From positions 6,138,001 through 6,202,000 of the forward strand of contig NZ_BLWC01000001.1 of the NCBI RefSeq assembly GCF_013167895.1: 64,000 bases of DNA, read 5' to 3'. The notes below the pieces were generated by a model that worked only from the letters and a program-made list of their open reading frames with translations, made no database searches and had not been told where the DNA came from. Source of the stretch: Streptomyces fulvorobeus (GTDB lineage: Bacteria > Actinomycetota > Actinomycetes > Streptomycetales > Streptomycetaceae). Position numbers and translations under genes: made by a program. This document shows, in pieces, positions 8,936 through 18,440 of this stretch. Within the stretch, counting starts at the first letter, position 1. Every line of letters begins with the position of its first letter.

Positions 8936-9511
8936 TCAGTGCATCCCGGGCCACGCCGTCATCGATCCGACGCGTTGGAACATTCCTTGCATCTGCTCGG
9001 CGGGACGCTGCTGTTCGCCGTGCAGAGCGTTGAGAACGATCAGACCACCGGTGACTGCGGGAAGAACCCATTGCACCCGGGCGAGGTCGCGCTGGGCCTT
9101 GTCGGTATCGATGGGATGCTTCACAGCCTTGTCCTGGGCTTCGGGGCTGTCCGATGACGCGAGTTCGATCTTCTTGCCCAGCACACGGCTGTATGCGGTG
9201 ACGGCCAAGGCAGCGCCGGTGAGCACCGTCTTGGCGATCGTGGACGCGGCCACGCCCTTCTGCGTGCCCACCCGGCTGGCGTTGGCGGCCAGAAGTCCGC
9301 TGCCGCCGACCAGGTGCATGGCGATCGCCGCAGCGTTGACGGGTGTCCACCTAGCCCAGCCGACGCTTGCGATCCGCGCCGCGCTCCGCCATGTCCCGCC
9401 CTCGGCATCGGCCGCGCCGTTCAGAGCGACCGCGCCCATCAGAGAGCCGCCGAACCACGCCGCAAGCCCCAAATCGTGCATGCTGCGCAGGACGGTATTG
9501 CGTTCCGACAT
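8936..9511 (-). CDS. Conserved small membrane protein, unknown function
   Basis: A 191-residue protein starting MSERNTVLRSMHDLGLAAWF. It has Gly/Ala-rich hydrophobic segments near residues 15-32, 55-75 and 85-105, and another near 150-165 (WVLPAVTGGLIVLNAL). The ribosome site GAGGAG lies just before ATG 9511; in-frame codons further upstream lack one. I believe relatives occur widely in Streptomyces as hypothetical membrane proteins, but I know no function. It is bordered by an IS5 remnant and a truncated LacI-type gene, so it is an intact gene in decayed surroundings. Confidence 0.75.
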   Translation of the reverse strand: MSERNTVLRSMHDLGLAAWFGGSLMGAVALNGAADAEGGTWRSAARIASVGWARWTPVNAAAIAMHLVGGSGLLAANASRVGTQKGVAASTIAKTVLTGAALAVTAYSRVLGKKIELASSDSPEAQDKAVKHPIDTDKAQRDLARVQWVLPAVTGGLIVLNALHGEQQRPAEQMQGMFQRVGSMTAWPGMH

Positions 9512-9690
9512 CTGGAGCTCCTCAGGATCAGTACGGATGACCGACGGTGCCACCGGCTCCGCCTACACCTTCACCCTCACCCCGGTCGGATACACCCGCA
9601 CGTCGAGCCGGTACAGACGGGGGGGGTGGGGGGCTCCACCGGCGCGGGCATGCCATGGCTTCGTAAGGCTGAGACCCGGCCGGCACCGGC

Positions 9691-10062
9691 GTGGAGGCCC
9701 GCAGCCGGGAGTCTCACCCCCAGGCCGATACCGCACGCGCACTGCTCCGGCGCCCGGCGACCGAGCTCTCCGAGGGCCTCGTCACGGGAAACGACCTGCT
9801 CGCCTTGGGCCTGCTGCACAGGCTGATCGTGGGCGGGGTCCGGGTGCCGGCGGATCTCTCCCTGATCGGTTACGACGACATCGAGTCCACCGACTTCGCG
9901 ATTGTGCCGCTCACGACCATCCGCCATCCGTCCGCCGCACTGGGGGCCAGCGCCGTCCGGATCCTGCTCGGTCTGGAGAGCGAGTGGGAAGCGGAAGGGC
10001 GTTTCGAGCCGGAACTGGTGGTCCGGGCATCCTCCCTTTCTGCCGCGGAAGACGGTGCGTAG
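9691..10062 (+). pseudogene. Truncated LacI-family regulator (C-terminal effector domain only)
   Basis: The frame carries the last 110 residues of a LacI-type sugar-binding domain: VTGNDLLALGLLHRLIVGGV, RVPADLSLIGYDDIESTDFA, then VPLTTIRHPSAALGASAVRI. The DNA-binding helix-turn-helix and first half of the effector domain are missing, and the sequence upstream of about 9690 is unrelated. It cannot bind DNA. LacI regulators normally sit next to sugar uptake or hydrolase genes; none is left here. Confidence 0.75.
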
Positions 10063-10064
10063 CG

Positions 10065-10278
10065 GGCGATTGACATCGCTGACCGGCGCCGAGGCGGAAG
10101 ACCGGATCGACTGGCCGATGGTGAGCGTCGCTTCGACGCTCATCCGCTTCCAAACTTTCGGCGACAGCCAGCTGGTGCGCTCGCCCCACACCTCCGCCCG
10201 CTGCTTGGCCAGCCGTTCTCCGAGTTCGTCCAGTCGCGCACGCCGCGAGGCAATTCGTTCGTGCGGTTCGGAATCCAT
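10065..10278 (-). pseudogene. N-terminal remnant of a coiled-coil actinobacterial protein
   Basis: From ATG 10278 the frame reads MDSEPHERIASRRARLDELG, then ERLAKQRAEV: a short coiled coil resembling the start of a Streptomyces hypothetical family (ERIAxRRAxLDELRERLAKQ). Similarity is lost after about 55 residues. I know no function for the family and the identification is from memory. Confidence 0.3.
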
Positions 10279-10459
10279 GCAGCGGATCGCAGATGGCAGT
10301 CGGCACGTCGAGCTGCACCCGGCGAGTCAATCGCTGACGCACGATCCATTCCGCGGACTGTCCGCAGGCGTCGGCTCGCCGCGTTCCTCGCAGTAGGCGT
10401 GGTGCTCGGCGCGGTCGGTCGACAGCGCCGAGCGCGGCTCGCCAGGAGGTCAGGAGCGG

Positions 10460-11068
10460 TCAGCCGATGATGGGCTCGTCGGCGAGGTAGGGCGGCGCGG
10501 GCTCGTATTGGATGTACCGGCGCACCGCGCGTGCGTGCTCGCGCCCGTGCAACCGGCCCACCAGCCACAGGGCGCTGTCAATCCCGGCGGACACCCCCTG
10601 GCTGGTGAGCAGGTTGCCGTCCACGACGTAGCGGGCGTCACGGACGACGGTGACGTCACCGCGCGCTTCGAGCGCGTCCTCGTAACTCCAGTGCGTGGCG
10701 ACGCGCCGCCCGCGCGCGGGCCCGGCGGCGTGCATGAGCACCGCGCCGGTGCACACGCTGCTGACCCACGAGACCTGTGTCGCGGTCTTGGCGATCCAGC
10801 CGGTGACGACCGGGTTCAGCGGCTCCGTCTCGCGAGCCCCGAGTCCACCGGGGACCAGCAGCACGTCGAGGGGCGGGTGGTCGCTGAACGTGTGGTCCGG
10901 CAGGACGCGCATGCCCTTGCTGCAACGCACGGGTCCGGCCTTCTCGGAGATCAGGACGGCGGTGTCCACACCGTCGCGCAGCATCGAGGACACGGTGAAC
11001 ACCTCCCAGGGGCCGACGAAGTCCAACTCCTCGGCATCGTTGAAGATCAGCAGTCCGTAGGTGGTCAT
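10460..11068 (-). CDS. DJ-1/PfpI family protein, isonitrile hydratase-like
   Basis: A 202-residue DJ-1/PfpI protein. It opens TTYGLLIFNDAEELDFVGPW, as do isonitrile hydratases, and has the nucleophile elbow WVSSVCTGAVLMHAAG with Cys106. RVATHWSYEDAL and LTSQGVSAGIDSALWLVGR complete the typical layout. Isonitrile hydratase turns R-NC into the N-formamide, but the family also contains glyoxalases and proteins with no known reaction, so the substrate is open. The ATG at 11068 overlaps the stop of the upstream GlxA-type regulator by four bases, so the two are translationally coupled. Confidence 0.85.
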   Translation of the reverse strand: MTTYGLLIFNDAEELDFVGPWEVFTVSSMLRDGVDTAVLISEKAGPVRCSKGMRVLPDHTFSDHPPLDVLLVPGGLGARETEPLNPVVTGWIAKTATQVSWVSSVCTGAVLMHAAGPARGRRVATHWSYEDALEARGDVTVVRDARYVVDGNLLTSQGVSAGIDSALWLVGRLHGREHARAVRRYIQYEPAPPYLADEPIIG

Positions 11069-12066
11069 GAACGCTCCTGTTCCTGTTGCAGTTCCGCATG
11101 GGCGGTGGTGGTGGACCGGAACCGCGCCCGGTAATCGGAGGGCGCGATGCCCAGGTGACGGTGGAAGGTGCGGCGCAGCGTCTCGGCGGTGCCGAATCCG
11201 CAGTGCCGCGCAACGGCCTCGACCGGGTCGTCACCCTCAGCGAGCGCACGCTGGGCGGCCTCGATACGTACTCGCTCCACATACGAGGCGGGCGGCGTCC
11301 CCAGTTCGGCGGTGAACCGGCGCTGTAGATGACGCGGGCTCAACCGCGCGCTCTGTGCCAGGTCGGCGATTCCGTGCCGGGCGCCGGGGTCGGCGTGTAT
11401 GGCCGACACCGCGGCACGGATCGGGTCGGTCGCGGGCTCTTTCGACCACAGCGCCACGCTGAACTGGGACTGGCCGCCGGGCCTGCGCAGGAACATGACC
11501 ATCTCGCGGGCGACGGCATGGGCGACGTCCCGCCCCAGGTCGTCCTCGACGAGCGCGAGGGCGAGATCCATTCCGGCGGTGACACCGGCCGACGTCCACA
11601 CATGCCCGTCCCGGACGAAGATGGGCTCGCAGTCGACTTCGACATCCGGATGTTCCCGGCTGAGTTGCTGTTCGCGCGCCCAGTGGGTGGTGACCCTGCG
11701 CCCGTCGAGGAGTCCGGCGGCGGCGAGCAGGAACACCCCGCTGCACACCGAGGTGACGCGGCGGGCACTCGCCCCTACGTCTCGGATCCACCCCGTCAGC
11801 CCCATATCGAGGCGCGCGTGGTCGACTCCCTTGCCGCCGGCCACAACCAGGGTGTCGACACTCTCGGGATCCACCTCGTCCACCCCGTACTCGGCGTGGA
11901 CGGAAAGCCCGCTGGCCGCCGGCACCGGTCCGGATCGAGGTGCCACCACCAGGTGGCGATATCCGCCGGCCAGCTGCCCGGCGTGCTGGAACACCTCGTG
12001 CGGGCCGACGAGGTCGAGAGGCTGAAACCCCTCGTAGATCACGAAAACAATGCTGCGCTCCTTCAC
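11065..12066 (-). CDS. GlxA-family AraC-type regulator with DJ-1/PfpI sensor domain
   Basis: A 333-residue fusion. Residues 1-190 form a DJ-1/PfpI-like domain (IVFVIYEGFQPLDLVGPHEV, nucleophile-elbow-like VTSVCSGVFLLAAAGLLDG). Residues 225-320 form a two-helix-turn-helix AraC domain (IADLAQSARLSPRHLQRRFT and VARHCGFGTAETLRRTFHRH). Members of this class sense small molecules and activate nearby catabolic genes. It overlaps the downstream DJ-1 gene by four bases, which makes that gene the obvious target. The start at ATG 12066 gives the normal N-terminus. Confidence 0.92.
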   Translation of the reverse strand: MKERSIVFVIYEGFQPLDLVGPHEVFQHAGQLAGGYRHLVVAPRSGPVPAASGLSVHAEYGVDEVDPESVDTLVVAGGKGVDHARLDMGLTGWIRDVGASARRVTSVCSGVFLLAAAGLLDGRRVTTHWAREQQLSREHPDVEVDCEPIFVRDGHVWTSAGVTAGMDLALALVEDDLGRDVAHAVAREMVMFLRRPGGQSQFSVALWSKEPATDPIRAAVSAIHADPGARHGIADLAQSARLSPRHLQRRFTAELGTPPASYVERVRIEAAQRALAEGDDPVEAVARHCGFGTAETLRRTFHRHLGIAPSDYRARFRSTTTAHAELQQEQERS

Positions 12067-12953
12067 GCCTCCACTCTCGGGGAGCCGCGTGATGGCGTCT
12101 ACGACACACTCCCCACAGATCGCGCCATGAGAAGCTGCTGAAGATCATGGGGTACGTGACGGCAACCGTCACGGAAACCTCAGCCTCTCGCCGAGCCGCG
12201 TCGGCTCCCCTGCTCTGCGTCGGCGATGACACCCCGCTCGGCGCCGGTCACCGTGCCGACGCCGGCCACCGCCCTGAGGCCGAGACGGCGCCTTCGGCAT
12301 CACCCGCTGAAACCCCCCACGGCTCGTCCGGCATTATCGAAGCCCGATGGGCAGAGCTCGATGGGCATCGGAAATCGGACGAATGCATCAATTCTATTCC
12401 GAACGGCTGCAGGGCAGCGGCGCGCCCGTCCGGGAGTTCTGTTTGGCTGATCCGGCCAGCCTGGCCGGATGGTGCTTGCAATGGTGAGTTCTCGTCAAAA
12501 ACCGGCGAGGGGACGCATGGGTAATCGCTGTACGCGGAATCGACTCAAATCAGATCCTTGTCAGAGGCTGGAGGGAGGTACGCGTCAAGTGAGGCGGAAG
12601 TATTCCGTGTGAAGCTCGTTCAGCGCGTTATCCGGTCATGTGCAGTCCGTTGCCGGGTCCGCTCCAAAGGGCGGCGACCGGCGAGCGTTGGCCCATGAGT
12701 CTGCGCAGGCCGGGCGGGTTCTGCTGCGTCACGGCGTACGGCGGAGCGGACCCAGGAACAGGAAGGCATGCCCTCGTGAGAAATCAGCCTCGTGTGCCTG
12801 AGACGCACTCACTGGGTAGGGGAGCGGATGCGTAAGTGAACCGCCTCACGGATTACAGCGGGCATGATCACCGTAAGAGGGTTCTGATTCCGTGAAATCC
12901 GTAGGACTGTAGCGATGTCCGCCGCACCGCTTCCCGACCGGAGAGGTTCCTCT
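12067..12953. other. Gene-free stretch before the biosynthetic cluster
   Basis: About 890 bases with no convincing gene. It must contain the leftward promoter of the GlxA-type regulator and the rightward promoter of the 12.9-kb cluster. Frames around 12147-12524 lack family features and codon bias. I found no clear operator. Confidence 0.4.
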
Positions 12954-13607
12954 GTGCCTGCGACCGAGTTCATCGACACCGTCGGGATCAATATCCCTGA
13001 ACATCTCAGTGCCAACGAGTTCCTGTCCCTGGCCCGGGAGGGGATGATCGAGGAGGAGCACCTGCGGAGGTTCGCTCTCGCCGAGTTCCAGTCGCAGGAG
13101 GCCGAGTTCACGGCTTACGGCGTGTTGTCGGCCCGGTTTCCGCACGAAGTGCCCGGCGGGTTCTTTTCCTTCGTCGGTCATGAGCTGATGCAGGCACGTC
13201 ACCGGATGGTGGCCGGTCTCGCGCCGGCCCTGGGCATGTCACCCGATGAGATGCGCCGGGCTCCCCGGCTGGAACCGGTGCGACAGTTCACCGAGTTCAT
13301 CTCCTGGGTGGCCCTTCACGCCGGGGCCGCGGAGGCGGCTCTCCTGGCACGTACCGACTTCACCCTGTGGTGTAACACCTGCGCGGTCCTCGCCGACGTG
13401 CTCAGCGAGGCGGAGCAGGTGCCTGAGGCTGTCGTGGAGTACATCGGAGCCTACCGGGACAACCCGCCGGAGGTGGCGGACGGTGTGCTGCAAGTCATCG
13501 AGTACGGTCGGACGCAGCGCGAGCCGGACGAGTGGATCACTCGCAGCGCGGTACGGATGGAACCGGCGCTCAGGGCCTGGTGGCGCGCGGTCGCCACATC
13601 CGGCTGA
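12954..13607 (+). CDS. Heme-oxygenase-fold (TenA/HDO-like) protein, first gene of the cluster
   Basis: A 217-residue mostly helical protein. The segments LAREGMIEEEHLRRFALAEF, SQEAEFTAYGVLSARFPHEV and FFSFVGHELMQARHRMVAGL, and the ending VRMEPALRAWWRAV, suggest the heme-oxygenase-like fold shared by TenA, PqqC and the diiron HDO oxidases. HDOs oxidise or cleave amino-acid-like substrates; TenA proteins hydrolyse thiamine fragments. I cannot assign metal ligands with certainty, though several Glu and His lie on the right helices. I prefer GTG 12954, with GGAGAGG seven bases before it, to ATG 12915, which has no ribosome site. The ligase gene follows 61 bases downstream on the same strand. Confidence 0.6.
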   Translation: MPATEFIDTVGINIPEHLSANEFLSLAREGMIEEEHLRRFALAEFQSQEAEFTAYGVLSARFPHEVPGGFFSFVGHELMQARHRMVAGLAPALGMSPDEMRRAPRLEPVRQFTEFISWVALHAGAAEAALLARTDFTLWCNTCAVLADVLSEAEQVPEAVVEYIGAYRDNPPEVADGVLQVIEYGRTQREPDEWITRSAVRMEPALRAWWRAVATSG

Positions 13608-13668
13608 AAGCCGCGGGCATGAGAGGCAGTGCCGGACATCAGGAGCGGGCACACAGGTGGGAGCGGGC

Positions 13669-15336
13669 ATGGGCAGAGATGTCGGACGGGTGACCTTCAC
13701 GGAACAGGATCACGTGCAGTTCCGCGCCCGCTTGGAAGACTGTCTCTCCACGCTGAGAAAGGTGCTGGGGGAACCGGAGTTCGGAGTGGTTCCGGCGTCT
13801 CTGGGTGCGGAGCTGGAGGTGTCCCTCATCGGGGAGGACGGTGGCCCGGCCCCGGTCAACGTCGCCGTGCACAAGGCTCTCCAGGATGATCTGATCACCC
13901 TGGAAGTGGCGCGTTTCAACCTAGAGGCGAATCTGGAACCCGTTCCTCTCCGGGGACGTCCGTTCACCGCGATGGCGGAGCAGGCGGCTCACCAACTGCG
14001 TCGGATCACGGCCCAGTCTCTGCCGCACCACGGCGCAAGGGCGGTGCCGATCGGGACGCTGCCCACACTGACCTCAGCGGATGTGACGACGGAGGCGCTG
14101 ACTCCGGTGCCGCGCTTCCACGCCTTGGAACATGCTTGGGCCCGGCGTCGCCCCACGCCGTTCGCCCTCCGCGTGGCGGAGGGAGGAGAGGGCGTGCTCC
14201 GGGCGGAGTCCGTAGCGGTCCAAGGGGCCGCCTGCTCCTGGCAGGTCCATCTGACGGTGGCGCCGGACTGTTTCCGTCATACCTTCAATGCCGCCCAGCT
14301 CGCCACGGCGCCTGCCCTGGCCGCGGCGGGCAACTCCCCGTTTCCGCTGGGTCGCAGGGGAGGGCAGGAGGCTCGGATTCCCTTGTACGAGCAGGGCTTC
14401 GGCGATCGCAGCGGCGCTCGCCCCGGAGCTCCCCGCCCCCGGGTCGGTTTCGGTCGGGCGTGGCTGCGCGGCGGTCCTCTCGCCGGGTTCGAGGAAGCCG
14501 TCCACGCCTACGACGTCCTGCTTCCGGCGCACAACCGGGATCCGTACGACGGCGACCGCGGGGGAGCGGAGTATCCGTCACTTGAGGAGCTCCGCCTGCA
14601 CCTCAGCACGGTGTGGTCATGGAACCGCCCGGTCTATGACCCGCTCGGACACCTGCGCATCGAGTTCAGGGCGCTGCCCTCGGGGCCCACTCCGATGGAC
14701 ATGGCGGCCAACACCGCCTTCCTGGTCGGCCTGACCCTGTCCTTGGCCGCGGAAGGACGCGACGTGGCACACTGTCTGCCCTTCACCTGCGCCAAAGCCA
14801 ACTTCTATCGGGCCGCGCGTGACGGTCTGCGCGCGTCCCTGTGGTGGCCTTCGCCCGGATCGGCCCCGCAGGAGTACGAGGCCGGCGCTCTGGTGCTGAA
14901 GCTGCTGCCCCAGGCCCGGGAAGGACTGGCCATGGCGGGGGTGGACGCCGACGAGGCGGACACGATGCTGCACCTCCTGCATGAGCGGGTTTCCACAGGC
15001 CGTACGGGAGCCTGGTGGCAGCAGAAGACCCTTGAGGTGCTGAGTCGGCGACGGGAGACACCGCGCGGAGAAGGCGCGGCGTCGCCGACGGACCGGACCG
15101 CCTCCACCTCGGAAGAACGGACGGAGAGCCTGCCCGGACGCGAGACCGCCACCTCGGAACCGTCGACGGCACGCGCCGAGCAGCGCTCCGAAGCGGTGCC
15201 GGGGGAGACCGGGAACACCGGTGGCGCAGGTCGGCACCCCTTGGGCGATCTGACCGTGCGGTACGCGCGACTGGCCGAAAGCGCCGCTCCGGTACACACC
15301 TGGAACCTGCCCGCGGACCCGCCCTGGAGTCAGTGA
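13669..15336 (+). CDS. GCS2-family carboxylate-amine ligase (glutamate-cysteine ligase-like)
   Basis: A 555-residue ATP-dependent ligase of the glutamate-cysteine ligase type 2 family, which joins a carboxylate (usually the gamma-carboxyl of Glu) to an amine. Blocks seen: SLGAELEVSLIGEDGGPAPV (acidic substrate/Mg strand), LITLEVARFNLEANLEPVPL, and HLRIEFRALPSGPTPMDMAA near residue 330. The catalytic part ends near residue 460. A Thr/Ser/Glu-rich, probably disordered tail of about 95 residues follows, which I do not expect in the family. ATG 13669 has GGGAG just upstream; GTG 13657 is an alternative. Its stop overlaps the start of amine oxidase 1. In this cluster it could add glutamate to an amine, but the substrate is unknown. 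Confidence 0.75.
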   Translation: MGRDVGRVTFTEQDHVQFRARLEDCLSTLRKVLGEPEFGVVPASLGAELEVSLIGEDGGPAPVNVAVHKALQDDLITLEVARFNLEANLEPVPLRGRPFTAMAEQAAHQLRRITAQSLPHHGARAVPIGTLPTLTSADVTTEALTPVPRFHALEHAWARRRPTPFALRVAEGGEGVLRAESVAVQGAACSWQVHLTVAPDCFRHTFNAAQLATAPALAAAGNSPFPLGRRGGQEARIPLYEQGFGDRSGARPGAPRPRVGFGRAWLRGGPLAGFEEAVHAYDVLLPAHNRDPYDGDRGGAEYPSLEELRLHLSTVWSWNRPVYDPLGHLRIEFRALPSGPTPMDMAANTAFLVGLTLSLAAEGRDVAHCLPFTCAKANFYRAARDGLRASLWWPSPGSAPQEYEAGALVLKLLPQAREGLAMAGVDADEADTMLHLLHERVSTGRTGAWWQQKTLEVLSRRRETPRGEGAASPTDRTASTSEERTESLPGRETATSEPSTARAEQRSEAVPGETGNTGGAGRHPLGDLTVRYARLAESAAPVHTWNLPADPPWSQ

Positions 15337-17075
15337 TGAGCCCAAGTGCCCCGCCTCCCGCCACCGACCTTCAGGTGGACTTCCCCTTCGACTACGCCGC
15401 CCACGTCGCCGGCGCCCGGCGCATGGGCCGACTGCCCGAGGAGGCCCACGGAGCACGTGTGGCCGTCATCGGTGCCGGTGGCAGCGGACTGGCCGCGGCG
15501 TACGAGCTGTTACGAGCTGGTTGCCACCCGATCGTGTACGAGGCCGAGGAGAGCGCGCACGGGCCGGGCGGGCGGCGCCTGGGAGGCCGCATGTACAGCC
15601 GGCGCCTTCTGGACGAGGACAGCGCCGTCGTGGAGCTGGGCTGTCTGCGCTTCCCCGAAACCGCACGGCTGCTGCGCCAGTACGCTCAGACGTTCGAGGT
15701 ACGGCTGGAGGCGTTCCGCGACAACTACGCGGCTCCCACCACACCGTTGACCTTGCTCGATGTCGATGGCCAACAGTACGCCGCACGAGAGATCGAGGAC
15801 CTGTACGGGCTCCACGAAGGATTCCGGGAGGCACACACGCGCTGGCAGCAGGCGCTGACCCGGATCGGCTTCTTCCAGATCCAGCGGGACCTGGCCGCAC
15901 GCGACCTCGACGCGGTACGCCGCCGCTGGCGCGATGTGCTGACGCGGTTCGACCTGTGGTCCTTCTACCGCTTCTTGCGCGACCCCGAAGCCGTGGGTCT
16001 GAGCCACGACCAGGCGCGCGTCCTCGGCACCGCCGGAGTGGGGCCGGCCGTCTGGGACTCCTTCTTCGACCTCAGCACCATGGAGATACTGCGCCTGCTG
16101 CTGTGCACCGAGGGCAGCGGCCTGCTGTACGCGCCCGACGGCATCAGCCGGCTCGCGGAGGGCTTCTGGACCCACCGCACCACCGACCCGCAAGGTCGGA
16201 CGTGCAGTGTGGAGGGGATCAACAAGGGATCACTGCGGCCCGCCGTGCGCCTCCTGGAGGTCGAACCCGATGCCGCACACGGCGTCGTGGTCCACAGCGA
16301 GGACGGACACAGCGAACGATTCGCGGCTGCCGTCTTCACCCCGCAGCTGCGTCTTCTGGAGACCGGCGTCGAAGTGCGTTCCACCTCTGCCCGTACCCCC
16401 GTGCTCGGACCCCGGCTGTGGCGGGCCGTCCGACGCCTCCACTACTGGCAGTCCGCCAAGACCGCACTCGTCGTCGATCACCCTTTCTGGACGGAGACGT
16501 CCATGGACGGGGTCACCCTCACCGACCGCCTGCCAAGGGCTGTTTACACCATGGACTACGGGCCTGCGCGGGGCCCTCGCGGGCGCCGCGGCGTGCTGGA
16601 TCTCAGCTTCACCTGGGCCCAGGACGCCATGAAGATCGCCCCTTCCACCCTGGAGGAACGGATAGCCCTCTTCGTCCGCGACCTTGCGGACATCCACCCC
16701 GAGGTGGCGGACGATCTGCGCGCACACGCCCGCGCGGGCGAAGCCGTGACCATCTCATGGGAGAACGAGAGGAACTTCCGTGGTCTGAGCCGCTGGTCGT
16801 GCCCGGGCGACTACCCCTACCAACGGGACCTGTTCGCCCACTTCATGAAGGACTTCACCGGTAAGCCGGCCGTACCGGGTGAACCCCCGAACGCGCTGTA
16901 CCTCGCAGGCGACGACACCTCCTGGTCCCCCGGCTGGCTCAACCACGCCCTCGCCTCCGGACTCAACGCCGCCTGGGGAGTCCTGCGCCAACTCGGCGCC
17001 CGCCCCGAACCGGGCAACCGTGGACCAGGAGACGTCTGGAACGACCCCCGCTACACGCCTCTCGCCACACCCTGA
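15336..17075 (+). CDS. FAD-dependent amine oxidase 1 (L-amino-acid oxidase / Trp monooxygenase-like)
   Basis: A 579-residue flavoprotein of the amine oxidase superfamily, closest in layout to bacterial L-amino-acid oxidases and tryptophan 2-monooxygenase (IaaM). The FAD dinucleotide site is VAVIGAGGSGLAAAYEL (residues 42-58), followed by IVYEAEE at the end of beta 2 and the RRLGGRMYS block around residues 80-88. The C-terminal flavin block is NALYLAGDDTSWSPGW, then LNHALASGLNAAWG. It oxidises a C-N bond to an imine, giving an oxo acid or, if a monooxygenase, an amide. ATG 15336 overlaps the ligase stop by one base. The product at 19883 is a close paralogue over its whole length. Confidence 0.9.
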   Translation: MSPSAPPPATDLQVDFPFDYAAHVAGARRMGRLPEEAHGARVAVIGAGGSGLAAAYELLRAGCHPIVYEAEESAHGPGGRRLGGRMYSRRLLDEDSAVVELGCLRFPETARLLRQYAQTFEVRLEAFRDNYAAPTTPLTLLDVDGQQYAAREIEDLYGLHEGFREAHTRWQQALTRIGFFQIQRDLAARDLDAVRRRWRDVLTRFDLWSFYRFLRDPEAVGLSHDQARVLGTAGVGPAVWDSFFDLSTMEILRLLLCTEGSGLLYAPDGISRLAEGFWTHRTTDPQGRTCSVEGINKGSLRPAVRLLEVEPDAAHGVVVHSEDGHSERFAAAVFTPQLRLLETGVEVRSTSARTPVLGPRLWRAVRRLHYWQSAKTALVVDHPFWTETSMDGVTLTDRLPRAVYTMDYGPARGPRGRRGVLDLSFTWAQDAMKIAPSTLEERIALFVRDLADIHPEVADDLRAHARAGEAVTISWENERNFRGLSRWSCPGDYPYQRDLFAHFMKDFTGKPAVPGEPPNALYLAGDDTSWSPGWLNHALASGLNAAWGVLRQLGARPEPGNRGPGDVWNDPRYTPLATP

Positions 17076-17165
17076 CGCCACACGCCCTACCAAGGGATCG
17101 GAAACGTGTCGGCGCCGACCACCCGGACGCCCTTGCCTTTCGTACCACCGACTCCGGAGGTGACC

Positions 17166-18440
17166 GTGCAAGCGCCCCCCGACCGAGATCTCCTTCTGCG
17201 ACCCGACCGGGTCTGGGACGCGGTCGCGGACACCCCGGTCGACAACGTGTCCGTCCTCGTGCGCGACGGCCGGATAGAAGCGGTCGGGCACGACCTCCGC
17301 CCGGCCCAGAAGACGGACATCCTGGAGATGCCCGGCTGCACGCTCATGCCCGGCTTCATCGACTGCCACGTCCACCTCCTGGACGAGAGCGCGGAGACAG
17401 CACCCTCCGCGTACCAGACCCTCACCGCGGTGCCGGTCCTGCGCACCCTGCTGCACAACGGATTCACCACCGTCCGAGACCTCGGCAGCGCCCATCTCCC
17501 CCTCAACGTCTCACTGCGCACGGCCGTGGAGAACGGTCTGATCGAGGGTCCGCACATCATCGCGGCCCCCAACATCCTGTCCCCCCGCGGCGGCCACGGG
17601 GACAAGGAGCCCGACCTGGCCCAGCGGTACGGACACCAGATCGGCACCCTGGCCGACGGCGTCGAAGAGCTGCGCCGGGCCGTGCGCGAACAATCCCGCG
17701 CCGGAGCCGACTGGATCAAATTCGCAGGCGGCGGCGGCTTCTCCTCACGGGTCGGCCGCCCCACCAGCACCTCCTACTCGCGGGTGGAGATGCACACCAT
17801 CGTCTCCACCGCCGACGACCTCGGCCTGCCCTGCGCGGCACACGTCTTCACCGACCGCGCCGTGCTGCGCGCCGTGGCCGCGGGAGTGCGGAGTGTGGAA
17901 CACGGCTGCTTCGCCACCGCACCCACGTACCGGGCCATGGAGGAGGCGGGAGCCTTCCTGGTACCCACCCACTACGTCCAGACCTACTTCCTCGACCGGC
18001 TCGACGACGACGACTTCTGGGACAGCTCCACGGCCACCACCCGGCAGAACTACCGCGAACACGCCGATGTCCTGCGCGAAGGACTCCTCCGGCCGGCACG
18101 CACCGACGTGAAGACAGCCTTCGGCACGGACGCCGGGATGTTCCCGCACGCCGAGAACTGGCGCGAGTTCCCCACCCTGGTGGCCCACGGTTATACGCCC
18201 CTGCGCGCCCTGCGGGCAGCGACGTGCGTCGCGGCGGATCTCCTCCAGCGCCCTGATCTGGGCACTGTCACTCCCGGCGCGACAGCGGACCTCGTCGCCC
18301 TCGCGGGCGACCCCTTCGACGACATCACCGCTACCGGCCGTGCCCGGTACGTGCTTCAGCACGGTCGTCTGGTCAGCGCAGCACGGGACACGGTTTCGGC
18401 GAGCGCGCCTGCGGAGGCGCCGCCTCCTGGCTGCATCTGA
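17166..18440 (+). CDS. Metal-dependent amidohydrolase 1 (prolidase/imidazolonepropionase-like)
   Basis: A 424-residue member of the amidohydrolase superfamily. Metal ligands are visible in order: HxH in MPGFIDCHVHL (residues 68-70), the carboxylated Lys in ADWIKFAGGGG, His in CAAHVFTD, His in VRSVEHGC, and the catalytic Asp in AFGTDAGMFPHAENW. Relatives cleave Xaa-Pro or other dipeptides, or ring amides. I chose GTG 17166, with GGAGG about six bases upstream, over GTG 17106, because the result then aligns with the start of amidohydrolase 2. It follows amine oxidase 1 after 90 bases. The matching pair at 19883-22885 shows the two activities belong together. Confidence 0.88.
   Translation: MQAPPDRDLLLRPDRVWDAVADTPVDNVSVLVRDGRIEAVGHDLRPAQKTDILEMPGCTLMPGFIDCHVHLLDESAETAPSAYQTLTAVPVLRTLLHNGFTTVRDLGSAHLPLNVSLRTAVENGLIEGPHIIAAPNILSPRGGHGDKEPDLAQRYGHQIGTLADGVEELRRAVREQSRAGADWIKFAGGGGFSSRVGRPTSTSYSRVEMHTIVSTADDLGLPCAAHVFTDRAVLRAVAAGVRSVEHGCFATAPTYRAMEEAGAFLVPTHYVQTYFLDRLDDDDFWDSSTATTRQNYREHADVLREGLLRPARTDVKTAFGTDAGMFPHAENWREFPTLVAHGYTPLRALRAATCVAADLLQRPDLGTVTPGATADLVALAGDPFDDITATGRARYVLQHGRLVSAARDTVSASAPAEAPPPGCI

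Noticed and set aside
9613..9631. G-rich run (GGGGGGGGTGGGGGG)
   Set aside because: Could form a quadruplex, but it lies in a decayed area without linked genes; too little to claim function.
12147..12524. 125-codon plus-strand frame
   Set aside because: No domain, no ribosome site and poor codon pattern; treated as non-coding.
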